38,074 nucleotides of DNA from Bacteroidota bacterium (GTDB taxonomy: Bacteria > Bacteroidota > Bacteroidia > Flavobacteriales > Weeksellaceae). Within the stretch, counting starts at the first letter, position 1; each line of letters starts with the position of its first letter. The stretch is taken from contig JAFAAJ010000257.1 in assembly GCA_023426625.1 (NCBI GenBank), forward strand, positions 1-38,074, read 5' to 3'. Below are positions 10,101-17,575 of the stretch, piece by piece. The position numbers and the translations under genes were made by a program. Below the pieces are notes generated by a model. That model was not told the origin of the DNA and made no database searches. It worked only from the letters and a program-made list of their open reading frames with translations.

Positions 10101-10642
10101 TTTAAACGTTGCTGTTCTCTTATCCAATTTTTAAAAGTATTCCAGCCAGAGAACCTTAAAAATACCGAAAAAAGATCAAGAGTTTTCTCATCGGGAATAG
10201 TTCTACTATTAATAAAATCTCTGACTGTTCTTGCATCAACATCATTAGTAGCTTTTTTCGCTCTTATATTCTCTTCTTTAAATGCTAAACTTCCATCTTT
10301 AAAAAGATCTGAAAACTTTGTAGATGCATAGCCATTACAGGTAGAATTAATATATTTTTCGATTTTATCCTTAGTAGATAATACATCACCAGATTGTTCA
10401 GTATTTTCTGAATCATTATTTTTTTCACTTGAAATAGAAGCAATTGTATCATTAAACTTTTTATAAAGAACTTCCTTAATATTTTTTATAGCAATTTCAA
10501 CAATATGCTTGCGAAGCTCAGCATCCTTCACTTTATCAGGTCGGTTTCTATGTATATCCATATTAAGCGGTCTTGGTGTAAAACAACGTTCACACTCTTC
10601 TATTACCTTTTTTCTTAATGCGTCTAGTTCCATAGAAATCAA
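7103..10642 (-). CDS. Large STAND-like P-loop NTPase with alpha-solenoid C-terminus, candidate defence protein
   Basis: This 1179-aa protein has no in-frame TGA and stops with TAG. A second start (MELDALRKK, 9 nt in) is equally possible. Residues 135-180 carry a Bacteroidetes motif (ARTVRDFINSRTIPDEKTLDLF...SGWNTF) seen in N-terminal helical domains of regulators. The Walker A TGAGGSGKS lies at about 285-293 and is followed by YLIAIEDWF and VVIVDRT, which look like Walker B and sensor strands. Most of the rest is helical, with imperfect repeats of 35-40 residues (LVDENWEDTNS, LTNDNWREENT and similar). An N-terminal module, NTPase and solenoid sensor is the plan of STAND/AVAST-like immune proteins. 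That function is inferred from architecture and the nearby defence genes. The N-terminal effector is not recognised. Confidence 0.65.
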   Translation of the reverse strand: MISMELDALRKKVIEECERCFTPRPLNMDIHRNRPDKVKDAELRKHIVEIAIKNIKEVLYKKFNDTIASISSEKNNDSENTEQSGDVLSTKDKIEKYINSTCNGYASTKFSDLFKDGSLAFKEENIRAKKATNDVDARTVRDFINSRTIPDEKTLDLFSVFLRFSGWNTFKNWIREQQRLNGDNPITPIIDIPQSKPSSVKRLEIPGATIIDEKFIEDIKTQKFSMAEFYTGLKHSQWNGIINNCDVERKDYGQLKYAVVSSFSQKRVFKIAALITGAGGSGKSVVFRRLCFDIQGFSFCKIIWIDDAVEFVQHGFSIIKKEIEVSVEQKYLIAIEDWFHIFENKPKVASEILEKLNSINNIRVVIVDRTIVGKPYEKYGADFELHLSSEENQYILDQIIKKYPSWQEASEKLFINSENYQSTLFLLLFILARIAHDKPDTDNNINLSDPLVVFRNIIRADINFIASKKLGLAKALYYWGFMYAELKTPISYKTFLRVADFFHEKNTTKISDFYKRWNADDEVLDMLKRYIYKDDEECVRFHHSIMTDDGFSKITKEEWVKFGSEIKLDLLDIIVNKGDDYSASIFLADMLKKDRNVFTDKAEKLKYIDLLLEKNNKSYYHLEMLPSFISTYAQIEKYAKILWEKELFSISFWGVVLDIYYNFKNNDKRELWVERFLSYNKIENISLRTINKCLSRSRDVVCLNNFLEKFLSGNYWIDTPYLFPPILYKLKKNSEVQNFVRSIINDVNWRDQEWYMVTSSIKICNDSDLVENFCNQLLVDENWEDTNSFIIATALIRANREIRSDFVSMILKEVEINKIGFAIVIICIQLCPNKKLQEEIVENLLKNKLWKKENPEGVIRILELDNLDNEIKQNFYKDILTNDNWREENTDIVYKSLNLLSENYEDLRVSFADKILKNKEYCLSNEYIFLLALELSKDETLKKRSANDFIANINLDSARYKYVIKDLLKLTKDQKTALYYLKEWLICDWKYEDVDDKIDNYLICFENTKELPQEIDMIIEQVSNDYLDDDKMDKYWIYIRTLYEKLMQLNLFGSLAWRKEVNKIIGNWDKGYDRCLISNVLLNHLDQPTKIKHVCYSILLNWEREKAEPAIRFMTGGFKYGTHLKIALGHPNLRDLAKKTAEEMLLFYDYEPNDLFCEPFIKIATQIVENGIYPEWEIN

Positions 10643-11066
10643 AAATAAATATTACGATAATAGTAAAAATAATTAAAATTTTTATTTCCTGAAATGCAGT
10701 TGTAACATACTCATTTATAAAACATTGAAATCAAATTAAGGATTATTGCATTTCAAATGCAATAAAATTCAATCACTCCTGCATTTCTAATGCATTGAAT
10801 TTAAACCAATTAAATTCATTCTCAAGACCTTTGACCCATAAAAGCAAAGTAGCTCTTTAAAATTTTTCAGTTCGAGAAAGAGGCAATCAGTAAAAACTGA
10901 AAGCCCCAATCGAAAAGAGTTGTACCACCAACTCAATTCGGTTGCCGAGAACTGCTATCACCATGAAAAACTAGCAATTTTCAACTTTTTATTATATTGA
11001 TTTTCAGTGAAATTGCAAGTTAAAATTCGTGTTGATAGTATTTAAATAATTAAAAAATACATCATC
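10643..11066. promoter_or_regulatory. 424-bp non-coding divergent region with palindromes and a long hairpin
   Basis: This region separates the NTPase gene (-) from the HD gene (+). Around 10744-10762 there is an ATTGCATTT/AAATGCAAT inverted repeat. Around 10779-10793 TGCATT and AATGCA repeat the theme, flanked by AAATTCAAT and ATTGAATTT. These look like operator sites for one regulator. From about 10830 the DNA is richer in hairpins, ending with the long stem at 10907-10944. No convincing ORF was found. It may be a control region, a structured leader RNA, or part of a transfer or replication origin. Confidence 0.45.
10907..10944 (+). ncRNA. Long hairpin in the leader of the HD-domain gene
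   Basis: CAATCGAAAAGAGTTG (10907-10922) pairs with CAACTCAATTCGGTTG (10929-10944) over 16 positions, with two A-A mismatches and one G-U, around a TACCAC loop. There is no T run after it, so it is not a plain terminator. It could be a regulatory leader or part of a small RNA. Confidence 0.4.
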
Positions 11067-11624
11067 ATGAAAACAATTATTACTACACCCAAACATCTTA
11101 TTCAACAGGCACGAGACTTTGCATTCAATGTTCATTCAGATCACTACTTCCCCTGTGGAAGAAAATATTCCACTCATTTAGAAACAGTAGCCGAGTTAAG
11201 CAGACAAGCTCTTTTATATGATTCTTCACTCAACGAAGGAATACTGCTTTCAACAGCATATCTACACGACTCACAGGAGGATGTAAATATTACGAATGAG
11301 GAGATTTATAATCTCTTCGGACAAGATATAGCTAAAGCTGTTTCCGCACTCACCAAAGACAAGGCACTTCCAAAACAGGAACAAATCCAAGATTCCTTGA
11401 AAAGAATCTGCGAATTACCTCATGAACCTTGGGTAACTAAGCTTGCTGATCGTGTTTCCAATCTACAACAGACCATATTTCTAAACAACAAAAAATGGGA
11501 TGAAATTTACAAAGAATACTATCGCAATGAATCAATCCTAGTTAACCAAACTCTAGGAAAAGCGTCTCCGTATCTCAGTCAAAAATTATCAAACCTCATT
11601 ACGATTTATCACAGGGTTGAATAA
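11067..11624 (+). CDS. HD-domain (p)ppGpp hydrolase-like protein
   Basis: This 185-aa protein has the HD phosphohydrolase pattern of the SpoT/MESH1 group: YSTHLETVAEL (His37), AYLHDSQED (His67-Asp68, Glu71-Asp72), ALTKDKALPK and KLADRVSNLQ (Asp128). That arrangement matches enzymes that remove pyrophosphate from (p)ppGpp in a Mn-dependent reaction. No synthetase domain is present, so it would be a small alarmone hydrolase or a hydrolase of a related nucleotide. It is the first gene of the mobilizable element and follows a long structured leader. Whether it acts as cargo, as an antitoxin-like guard or to relieve the stringent response in a new host is unknown. Confidence 0.7.
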   Translation: MKTIITTPKHLIQQARDFAFNVHSDHYFPCGRKYSTHLETVAELSRQALLYDSSLNEGILLSTAYLHDSQEDVNITNEEIYNLFGQDIAKAVSALTKDKALPKQEQIQDSLKRICELPHEPWVTKLADRVSNLQQTIFLNNKKWDEIYKEYYRNESILVNQTLGKASPYLSQKLSNLITIYHRVE

Positions 11625-11706
11625 TCTCAAAATAACGGTTTACTCCTTTGAGTCCGTCCGTCAAAAAGGAGATGCGAATGTTTAACCCAAAAATTTTTCA
11701 AATCTT

Positions 11707-11769
11707 ATGAAAAAGACCAACAGACGTGGACTTGATGAGCTTCAAGCAGGGACTTTACACCATGCTTAA
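11707..11769 (+). CDS. 20-codon ORF between the HD gene and the next gene
   Basis: ATG 11707 to TAA 11767-11769 encodes MKKTNRRGLDELQAGTLHHA. It sits in a 279-bp gap and is followed by a terminator at 11828. The start context is A-rich, as usual in Bacteroidetes. It is too short to judge and could be a leader peptide or chance. Confidence 0.25.
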   Translation: MKKTNRRGLDELQAGTLHHA

Positions 11770-11827
11770 TGCTTAGTCCATTATCGCGAATGAGTGAAGC
11801 ACAGTAGCTTTTCCGACAGATTGTTAG

Positions 11828-11866
11828 GGACAGGCATCAGGTATTAGTCATTTTGCCTGTCCTTTT
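11828..11866 (+). terminator. Intrinsic terminator
   Basis: GGACAGGC (11828-11835) and GCCTGTCC (11855-11862) form a perfect 8-bp stem with a 19-nt loop, followed by TTTT. It ends the HD-gene transcript or the small ORF and separates it from the next operon. Confidence 0.65.
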
Positions 11867-11903
11867 ATCAAAAAAATTCAAATCAATTAAAAATATTTTC
11901 AAA

Positions 11904-12257
11904 ATGACATCTATCAATTTTCTGACAGCAGGAACATTATACAGCTCCCAAGTCTATTACTACAAAACAAAGGACGGAAAAGCAATCTTTGCTTTCTCTT
12001 ACGAATACGAAATGGGCTATTATGACATCGCCATCCATCAGCATCCCCATTACAATGGTAAGAGCGAATACTCTTCTGTTGCACATCATCTGCCATGCGA
12101 TGAATCTCCTCTCAACAGAAAAATCTGTTTTGCTGAAGGCAAAGAACCTAAAACAGTCGATCAAGCCAAAAATTTTTCGATGCAATGGGCGGAATTAACG
12201 TGGACTTACATTAAAACAGGAATAACCATCGATGACCAACTGACCGGAAGGAACTAA
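11904..12257 (+). CDS. Hypothetical protein of the mobilizable element
   Basis: ATG 11904 (MTSINFLTAGTLY) is preferred over an in-frame start at 11853, because the earlier one would begin inside the terminator hairpin. The product is 117 aa, rich in aromatic residues and histidine (HQHPHYNG, VAHHLPCDE), with no signal peptide or membrane segment. I do not recognise it. It lies 29 bp before the JAB gene in the same direction and may be functionally tied to the JAB/ThiF pair, but it does not look like a ubiquitin fold and lacks a C-terminal Gly-Gly. Confidence 0.55.
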   Translation: MTSINFLTAGTLYSSQVYYYKTKDGKAIFAFSYEYEMGYYDIAIHQHPHYNGKSEYSSVAHHLPCDESPLNRKICFAEGKEPKTVDQAKNFSMQWAELTWTYIKTGITIDDQLTGRN

Positions 12258-12286
12258 TTCAATACAAATATTTAAAATTTAATACA

Positions 12287-12986
12287 ATGAAAAAATTAAA
12301 ATTTACCATTACAACAGATGCCTATCAGAATATTATCAAAAAAATTGGAAGCAAAATACCCGAACAAGGTGGAATATTACTTGGAAAAGATGGTGTCATC
12401 ACTGACTTTGTCCACGATGAATTCGCAGAAACAAGTGGGGTTACCTACAGCCTGAATGTTGCTTACCTAAACCCGATCATCAAAAAATTTAAAGAAGAAG
12501 AAAAGGAACTGCTGGGAATTATTCACAGCCATCCTTACGGAGCTTCAAAGCTTTCTAAGCCTGACCGTGAATATTTCGCGGAAGCCCTTAGCAATGCTTC
12601 TGATATGGAATATCTCTATACACCCATCGTATTTTCTGCCAAGCAGGAAGAGTTTCACATTTTCCCTTATGTGTTTTTACAAAGATGGAACGGTGGAAGA
12701 TGCAGAGCTTGAAATTGTACCTAACAATTATGAAGACTATATCCAAAAGGATAAAAAAATTGTGAATCCTGACCAGAATGTTATTGAAGAGCGAAAACAA
12801 TTGTTGGTTGCCATTCATCAGAATATAAGTACAAACTCCTATGCTGAAAATGAAAGGTTACTCTTCTCCAGACTCGTAATCATTGCACTATTGTTTTGGA
12901 ATTTCATCCTCTTTATGCTGGGATTAAGTGCCTTCGTACTTACTGCTATCTATTTTAACATCACTAAAAACCTTATAACATTTTAA
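12287..12986 (+). CDS. JAB/MPN (Mov34) metalloprotease with C-terminal TM segment, split by a frameshift
   Basis: The first frame (12287-12712) has the complete JAMM zinc site: Glu26 in PEQGG, His80-Ser-His82-Pro, Ser90 and Asp93. The sense then jumps frame at the T5 run 12674-12678 (FHIFPYVF becomes FYKDGTVEDAELEIV). It continues to TAA 12984-12986 and ends with a hydrophobic hairpin (ALLFWNFILFMLGLSAFVLT). With one T removed it would be a single 232-aa protein. JAB proteases cut ubiquitin-like proteins or remove their tails. Beside a ThiF-like E1 this suggests a ubiquitin-like or sulfur-carrier system. The shift may be a sequencing error in a homopolymer, a real mutation or, less likely, programmed. 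Confidence 0.7.
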
Positions 12987-12989
12987 ATT

Positions 12990-13925
12990 ATGGACTATTC
13001 AAGAATTGAATCTAGTGTTGATATAGGGCTCATCAGAGCCTCCCATATCGTAATCGTAGGCGCTGGAGGCTCTTATTCTCTTGCAACTTCATTGGCAAGA
13101 ACAGGAATCGGCAAGTTAACGGTACTCGATTTTGATGTCGTGGAAGCTACAAATTTAGTTCGTCAAGGATATAAGCAATCGGACATTGGAACATTTAAGG
13201 TTAATGCTTTGGGAGTCGAAGTGCAAAGCATAAATCCTGATGTGGATTATATTGGAATTACCAAGAATTTTTTGGAGATGAATGATGAAGAACTGGACGC
13301 TATTTTCAGTAAAGCTAATTTACTGTTATTTCTTACGGATTCTTTTCAAGCACAGGCTTTTGGAAATATTTTAGCTATTCGCTATAACAAGCCTGCGATT
13401 TGGAGCGGGTGGTATGAAGGCTCAAGAACCGCAGAATTATTTTTTCAAATTCCCGATTACACCACAGCATGTTTTAGATGTGCTTGTTCTTCCCGATATA
13501 TCGCTAACGAGAAAGAAGAAGTAAAAGCCAGCTCCAATTCTAATACCATTTTCCATTCGCAAATTTTAGACAGTTTAATTGGTTTTACAAGTCTTGCCAT
13601 TTTACACCGAAGTAAAAACGATTTTGTTTCTCCCCTTGATTTAGGATTAAGAAAATGCAACGAATTTGAGAAATTCTGGAAAGGCATGCTGGATAAAAAT
13701 GATCAGGTTTCCTATAACTTTTTTCAATTTAAAGCACATCCTTTTGGCGGTAATAGTCTCTTCGATAAAGCCTATGAACACTTGGATGGAAATGCTCAAA
13801 ATTTCATTTCCTACTGGCAAAAAGCTGATGCAGAGTTGATAATCAACGGCTATAGCTATGATTGCCCCGACTGCAACGGTGCTTTGCATTACAAAATACA
13901 TACTCAAAATGAAAACAAGAAATAA
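12990..13925 (+). CDS. ThiF/E1-like adenylyltransferase
   Basis: This 311-aa protein has the E1/ThiF nucleotide site: VIVGAGGSYSLATSLAR (24-37), TVLDFDVVEATNLVRQ (Asp47, Asn55, Arg58-Gln59) and Lys70 in DIGTFKV. Two CxxC pairs (CFRC and, near the end, CPDC) could bind structural zinc. Enzymes of this family adenylate the C-terminal glycine of a ubiquitin-like or sulfur-carrier protein. It starts 3 bp after the JAB gene, so the two are probably cotranslated. No E2-like gene and no clear ubiquitin-like gene is adjacent. JAB and ThiF pairs are known on Bacteroidetes mobile elements (for example PRTRC cassettes), but the other PRTRC genes are not recognised here. Confidence 0.7.
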   Translation: MDYSRIESSVDIGLIRASHIVIVGAGGSYSLATSLARTGIGKLTVLDFDVVEATNLVRQGYKQSDIGTFKVNALGVEVQSINPDVDYIGITKNFLEMNDEELDAIFSKANLLLFLTDSFQAQAFGNILAIRYNKPAIWSGWYEGSRTAELFFQIPDYTTACFRCACSSRYIANEKEEVKASSNSNTIFHSQILDSLIGFTSLAILHRSKNDFVSPLDLGLRKCNEFEKFWKGMLDKNDQVSYNFFQFKAHPFGGNSLFDKAYEHLDGNAQNFISYWQKADAELIINGYSYDCPDCNGALHYKIHTQNENKK

Positions 13926-14208
13926 TGAACAAGCCAACCCTACAAGAACTAGGAGGTCTACAAGCTCCTCCGGTTCTTCAACAACCACAAATAATACTGA
14001 AACGACAAACAATAACCCTCAATCTCCTCAAACCCATACCAATATGAACCAAACATTTAAACTCATTTTCTCCACAATCGGAAGTTTAATCATTTCCATT
14101 CTGAGATTTTTATTAGTTGTCATCTACACGTGCTTCAAGCTCGTGCATACCATTTGTGAATTTTTCATTAACGCCCTTGACGAAATTATAACCCGCTTAA
14201 GACCATGA
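13909..14208 (+). CDS. Small single-TM protein, probable membrane partner of the coupling protein
   Basis: The start chosen is ATG 13909, which overlaps the end of the ThiF gene; a longer in-frame start at 13858 would lie deep inside it. The product is 99 aa: a Ser/Thr/Asn-rich N-terminus of about 50 residues and one long hydrophobic stretch (IFSTIGSLIISILRFLLVVI and beyond). Its TGA stop overlaps the ATG of the next gene (ATGA), showing that TGA is a stop here. VirD4/TraG proteins normally carry their own N-terminal TM helices and the next protein does not, so this small protein may supply the membrane anchor. That role is inferred. Confidence 0.6.
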   Translation: MKTRNNEQANPTRTRRSTSSSGSSTTTNNTETTNNNPQSPQTHTNMNQTFKLIFSTIGSLIISILRFLLVVIYTCFKLVHTICEFFINALDEIITRLRP

Positions 14209-15611
14209 TACGAAAATTTTTACTCAAACAAATCAAAAAACAGATGAACAGTACGCCCGTTGGGAAACAGGTAGTAGAAACGATTTGGGGAAAAGATCAT
14301 TCGCTTACCGCATCGTTTGGGAAACCTTCTTCCTTGATGTCACCGCACGGACAAGGCTTCTGCCTAGACGGGAAAAATTTTCTTAGTATAGAAAAGAGTC
14401 GGGAGAATTATCTCGTTGTAGCTCCTTCAGGCAAAGGTAAAACACAGGTTTCCGTATTTCCGTTTCTGCTAAATGCCAAAGGGAATTTCTCTATAATCGT
14501 CAATGATCCCTCAGGAGAACTAAGCCAAACTATATCTTACTTAGAATCTGTAGGTTACCAGTGTCATATTCTTGACTTCGGTAAAAAGAAAGGTGTAAAC
14601 TTCAACCCTTTGGATATATGCAGTAACCGCACTCAAATAATGAAGGTTGCGAAAACACTGATGAGCTCGACAGCGAATGACAAAGAAGATTTCTTTACAC
14701 TGGCAGGCGAAGATTGTATTGCTTTATTTATACAGTATATCAAAGAATCTGAACCCTACGAATTTCAAAATCTTGGCAACGTATATTTTTTGCTTTTAGA
14801 ATATCAGGCTAATCCTCATGTGATTGAAAATCTGGTAGCAACCAAAGGCAGTGAGGACGTATTCAGAAAATTCCGAGCGTTAACCGGAAATTCTCAAAAC
14901 ACTCTTAAATCAATAGTGGCAACAGCTTTGGCTTCTCTTTCGTTTGTGGGTTCAGACCCTACTCTATCAGATATCACTTCCCGAACCAATATCAATTTTG
15001 AGGAGTTCAGAAGACAACCCCATGCTTTATTCGTCCATGTACCTATTGGAGACGTTAAGTACTACTCAAGTATGGTTTCCCTGTTCTTTCAGGGGTTCTA
15101 CAAATTTGCCTTTTCCTATCTACCATCAGAACAAGAACGTGATATTTTCTGTATTCTCGATGAATTCGACACTATGGGAGCTATTGGTGATTATTCTACC
15201 ATTATTTCCAATGCTCGTAAGTTTAAAATTCCACAACAAATTATTCTGCAATCCGAAGCATTGTTAAGTAAGTATGGTGAGAATTCTAAAAATATTCTTA
15301 ACAACTGTAACGTAAAATGCTACTACGGAGGACTTGGAGATGAGGCTGCAAATCTTGAAAAGATACTTGGAAATTACGAATATGTAGAAAACGGATATAC
15401 GAAGCAAAGACCATTAATGACCAGTTCCGAAATCCGAGAGATGTCTAATGAATTATTGATTCTGCCTTCAGGACAGAAGCCCCTAAAAGTTCATGTTACA
15501 ACAGCTTACAAACAACCCGAACTCGTCAGAAAATTAAATCTACGTTCACAAAATCCTCAGCCTGTAGAAAACTTTACCGTAAGCTACATAGACCTTACTC
15601 CTTACCGATAA
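14205..15611 (+). CDS. VirD4/TraG-family conjugative coupling ATPase without its own TM domain
   Basis: The 468-aa protein has Walker A VAPSGKGKT at about 72-80, a following VNDPSGELSQTI, and Walker B IFCILDEFDTMG, in the order of TraG/VirD4 coupling proteins. These hexameric ATPases hand the relaxase-DNA complex to the conjugation channel. The N-terminus (MIRKFLLKQIKKQMNS) is basic and lacks membrane helices, unlike typical VirD4 proteins. The preceding overlapping gene encodes a TM protein that could compensate. No mating-pair genes occur in the window, so the element is likely mobilizable, borrowing a helper's channel. Confidence 0.82.
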   Translation: MIRKFLLKQIKKQMNSTPVGKQVVETIWGKDHSLTASFGKPSSLMSPHGQGFCLDGKNFLSIEKSRENYLVVAPSGKGKTQVSVFPFLLNAKGNFSIIVNDPSGELSQTISYLESVGYQCHILDFGKKKGVNFNPLDICSNRTQIMKVAKTLMSSTANDKEDFFTLAGEDCIALFIQYIKESEPYEFQNLGNVYFLLLEYQANPHVIENLVATKGSEDVFRKFRALTGNSQNTLKSIVATALASLSFVGSDPTLSDITSRTNINFEEFRRQPHALFVHVPIGDVKYYSSMVSLFFQGFYKFAFSYLPSEQERDIFCILDEFDTMGAIGDYSTIISNARKFKIPQQIILQSEALLSKYGENSKNILNNCNVKCYYGGLGDEAANLEKILGNYEYVENGYTKQRPLMTSSEIREMSNELLILPSGQKPLKVHVTTAYKQPELVRKLNLRSQNPQPVENFTVSYIDLTPYR

Positions 15612-15623
15612 TACGACTACAAA

Positions 15624-16037
15624 ATGCAAAGCGAACAATATGAAGTAAGAATAATCCTGCTGGATTATCTGACATCGGATACAAAACAGGATTTTAAGAG
15701 AAGATTACGGCTTGAATATTCTGAAAAGCAGTGCGAAATATTAATGGAAAAATTGGACTCATTCTCCTCGCACTGCAATAAGAGTTCATTACTGCTTTCC
15801 TTCCCTTACATCTGGGATAAAATAAAAACAGAAGCTATATCCATGACAAAGGATGAGGTAGCACATCTTCTGTGGAGTAAAGGGTACCAAAAATCAGGCG
15901 TTTCAAAAAAACAGTTAGGAGAAATCTGCTTCAGCTGGTTTGTATTTGAAAAAAAAATTTTGGAATTCAAAAAAGAAAAATTGCTGGAAACATCAAAAGA
16001 TAAGCACCAAAATATTGATGCAGAACACGAACGATAA
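15624..16037 (+). CDS. Hypothetical protein of the mobilizable element
   Basis: This 137-aa protein follows the coupling protein by 12 bp and is mostly helical and charged, with a lysine-rich C-terminal end. It has no signal peptide or TM segment and no motif I recognise. The tight spacing suggests cotranscription with the transfer genes. Confidence 0.55.
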   Translation: MQSEQYEVRIILLDYLTSDTKQDFKRRLRLEYSEKQCEILMEKLDSFSSHCNKSSLLLSFPYIWDKIKTEAISMTKDEVAHLLWSKGYQKSGVSKKQLGEICFSWFVFEKKILEFKKEKLLETSKDKHQNIDAEHER

Positions 16038-16063
16038 TTTTTAATAACCTAAATACAATCACA

Positions 16064-16390
16064 ATGAAACTCATTACAAAAGAACTAGAAAAACGATTTG
16101 CTGAGGTTGGTGACCAGTCACAAAGCTCAAATCCTTTAATTATTGCTAAGTTTTTTGCTCCTTCACATTCTGCGACTTGGTATGCCACAGAACTAGATGT
16201 TGAGAATCAAATCTGCTTTGGATATGTTACAGGATTAGCATTTGATGAATGGGGAACATTTTCCATTCAGGAACTTGAAAGTCTACAACTTCCTTTTGGA
16301 CTACACGTTGAACGCGACCGATTTTTCAAAGAAATCCGCTTCAAAGAACTCATCAAAGAACACGAACAGAGTAATAATCTGGAACATTAA
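16064..16390 (+). CDS. DUF2958 family protein
   Basis: This 108-aa protein matches the DUF2958 pattern: IAKFFAPSHSATWYATELD, then FGYVTGLAFDEWGTFSIQELESL, then a LHVERDRFF end. DUF2958 genes are common cargo on conjugative elements and phages. No biochemical role is assigned to the family as far as I know. It is in line with its neighbours (26-bp gap upstream, 16 bp downstream). Confidence 0.7.
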   Translation: MKLITKELEKRFAEVGDQSQSSNPLIIAKFFAPSHSATWYATELDVENQICFGYVTGLAFDEWGTFSIQELESLQLPFGLHVERDRFFKEIRFKELIKEHEQSNNLEH

Positions 16391-16406
16391 TCTAAACTAA
16401 AACAAT

Positions 16407-17051
16407 ATGGGAACACGAAATCTTACAATGGTTATTCAAAACAATGAAACCAAAATTTCACAGTATGGACAATGGGATGGCTTTCCCGAAGGTCAGGGTC
16501 TTACTATTCTCTATTTTTTGCAGGAGAAAGAAAATATAGAAAAGCTCAAAGAAATAATTCCGAAAATACGCTTCGAGAATGAGCAAGACATTAAAGAAAA
16601 ATCTGAATTCTCAAAATCTATCGGTGCCAAAGAAGGCTGGGTAAATATGGATCAGACTGAGCTGTATGACAAGAAATATCCTCTGGATTCACGAAATATT
16701 GGTGGAGCGATTCTGGAAAAACTGCTGGAGTATCAAAAAGAGGATGAAATCGTACTCGTAGATGCTGAAGGTTTTGCAGCGGACAGCTTATTCTGTGAAT
16801 GGGCCTACATTGTAGACTTGGACAATAACACACTGGAAGTCTACAGAGGGTTTAATGAATCCCGGCTCACCTCCAAAGACCGGTTTTACAATCTGCACAA
16901 AGTACATCAAAGGCTCTATCCCATTAAAATTCTAAAAACGTTTTCTCTCGAAAAACTTCCTGATGCTGAAAAGTTCGTTTCCGAATGCTATAAGGAATTG
17001 GAAAAAAATAAAAGAGTTTCCAAAAATAAAGATATTGAACAGGAATTGTAA
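16407..17051 (+). CDS. Hypothetical protein with a TRNLT/QYGQWDGFP start
   Basis: The 214-aa protein opens with MGTRNLTMVIQNNETKISQYGQWDGFPEGQG. I recall this opening from uncharacterised phage and mobile-element proteins in which a GTRN start is followed by a QYGQWDGYP motif. Later parts include ILVDAEGFAADSLF-like sequence and a tail rich in Lys and Glu. There is no TM segment. The function is unknown; it is co-oriented with the transfer genes. Confidence 0.55.
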   Translation: MGTRNLTMVIQNNETKISQYGQWDGFPEGQGLTILYFLQEKENIEKLKEIIPKIRFENEQDIKEKSEFSKSIGAKEGWVNMDQTELYDKKYPLDSRNIGGAILEKLLEYQKEDEIVLVDAEGFAADSLFCEWAYIVDLDNNTLEVYRGFNESRLTSKDRFYNLHKVHQRLYPIKILKTFSLEKLPDAEKFVSECYKELEKNKRVSKNKDIEQEL

Positions 17052-17058
17052 AAATATT

Positions 17059-17517
17059 ATGCAGCCCGAGCCGTGGACATATACAACTTTGCACGATTAC
17101 CTGGATGATCTTTTCAGAAACAAAAACCCTCATACAGAAGAGATTATTCAGGCAAAGAAATCGTACTGGCGGAGTTATAACAAACGGCTCAAACAATTGC
17201 AAAGAAAAAAGCATAAAGAAGTCACGATTGCTCTTAACAAAGACGAAATGCAATTGCTAAGTAGAAAATTAGAATATCAACAATCGGTAAGCGATTATAT
17301 CAAAAAATTGGTAGTGGTTCATCTTGATAATAATCTGGCTACGCTTAATCCGCAGAATAATCAGAAAAAAGACCTTACCCAAATAGAACAGCAGCTTTTT
17401 ACTCTCATTGATTACCTCGAAAGTCTAATCTACCAAAGACGTTTTGTCGACAAAGGTCAAATTATAAAACTCGAATTATATATTCAGCAACTACAACATC
17501 TACTGGAAAAAATGTAG
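17059..17517 (+). CDS. Mobilization accessory protein (MobC-like)
   Basis: The start chosen is ATG 17059 (MQPEPWTYTTL), 7 bp after the preceding stop; a longer in-frame start would run through the previous gene. The 152-aa product is basic and helical. Its middle part (KEVTIALNKDEMQLLSRKLE, then SVSDYIKKLVV) has the strand-helix-helix look of a ribbon-helix-helix DNA-binding domain, and its C-terminal half is coiled-coil-like. Position directly before the relaxase fits the accessory factor that helps open oriT. Confidence 0.6.
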   Translation: MQPEPWTYTTLHDYLDDLFRNKNPHTEEIIQAKKSYWRSYNKRLKQLQRKKHKEVTIALNKDEMQLLSRKLEYQQSVSDYIKKLVVVHLDNNLATLNPQNNQKKDLTQIEQQLFTLIDYLESLIYQRRFVDKGQIIKLELYIQQLQHLLEKM

Positions 17518-17575
17518 CAATATATCTGTAGTTTAAAACCTAATTTCTAAAATCTAGCCTCTAATATCTAAGAAA

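Noticed and set aside
13647..14012. Minus-strand hydrophobic 121-residue frame
   Set aside because: It is antisense to the ThiF gene and the Ser/Thr-rich small TM protein; valine and leucine runs come from the complementary codons.
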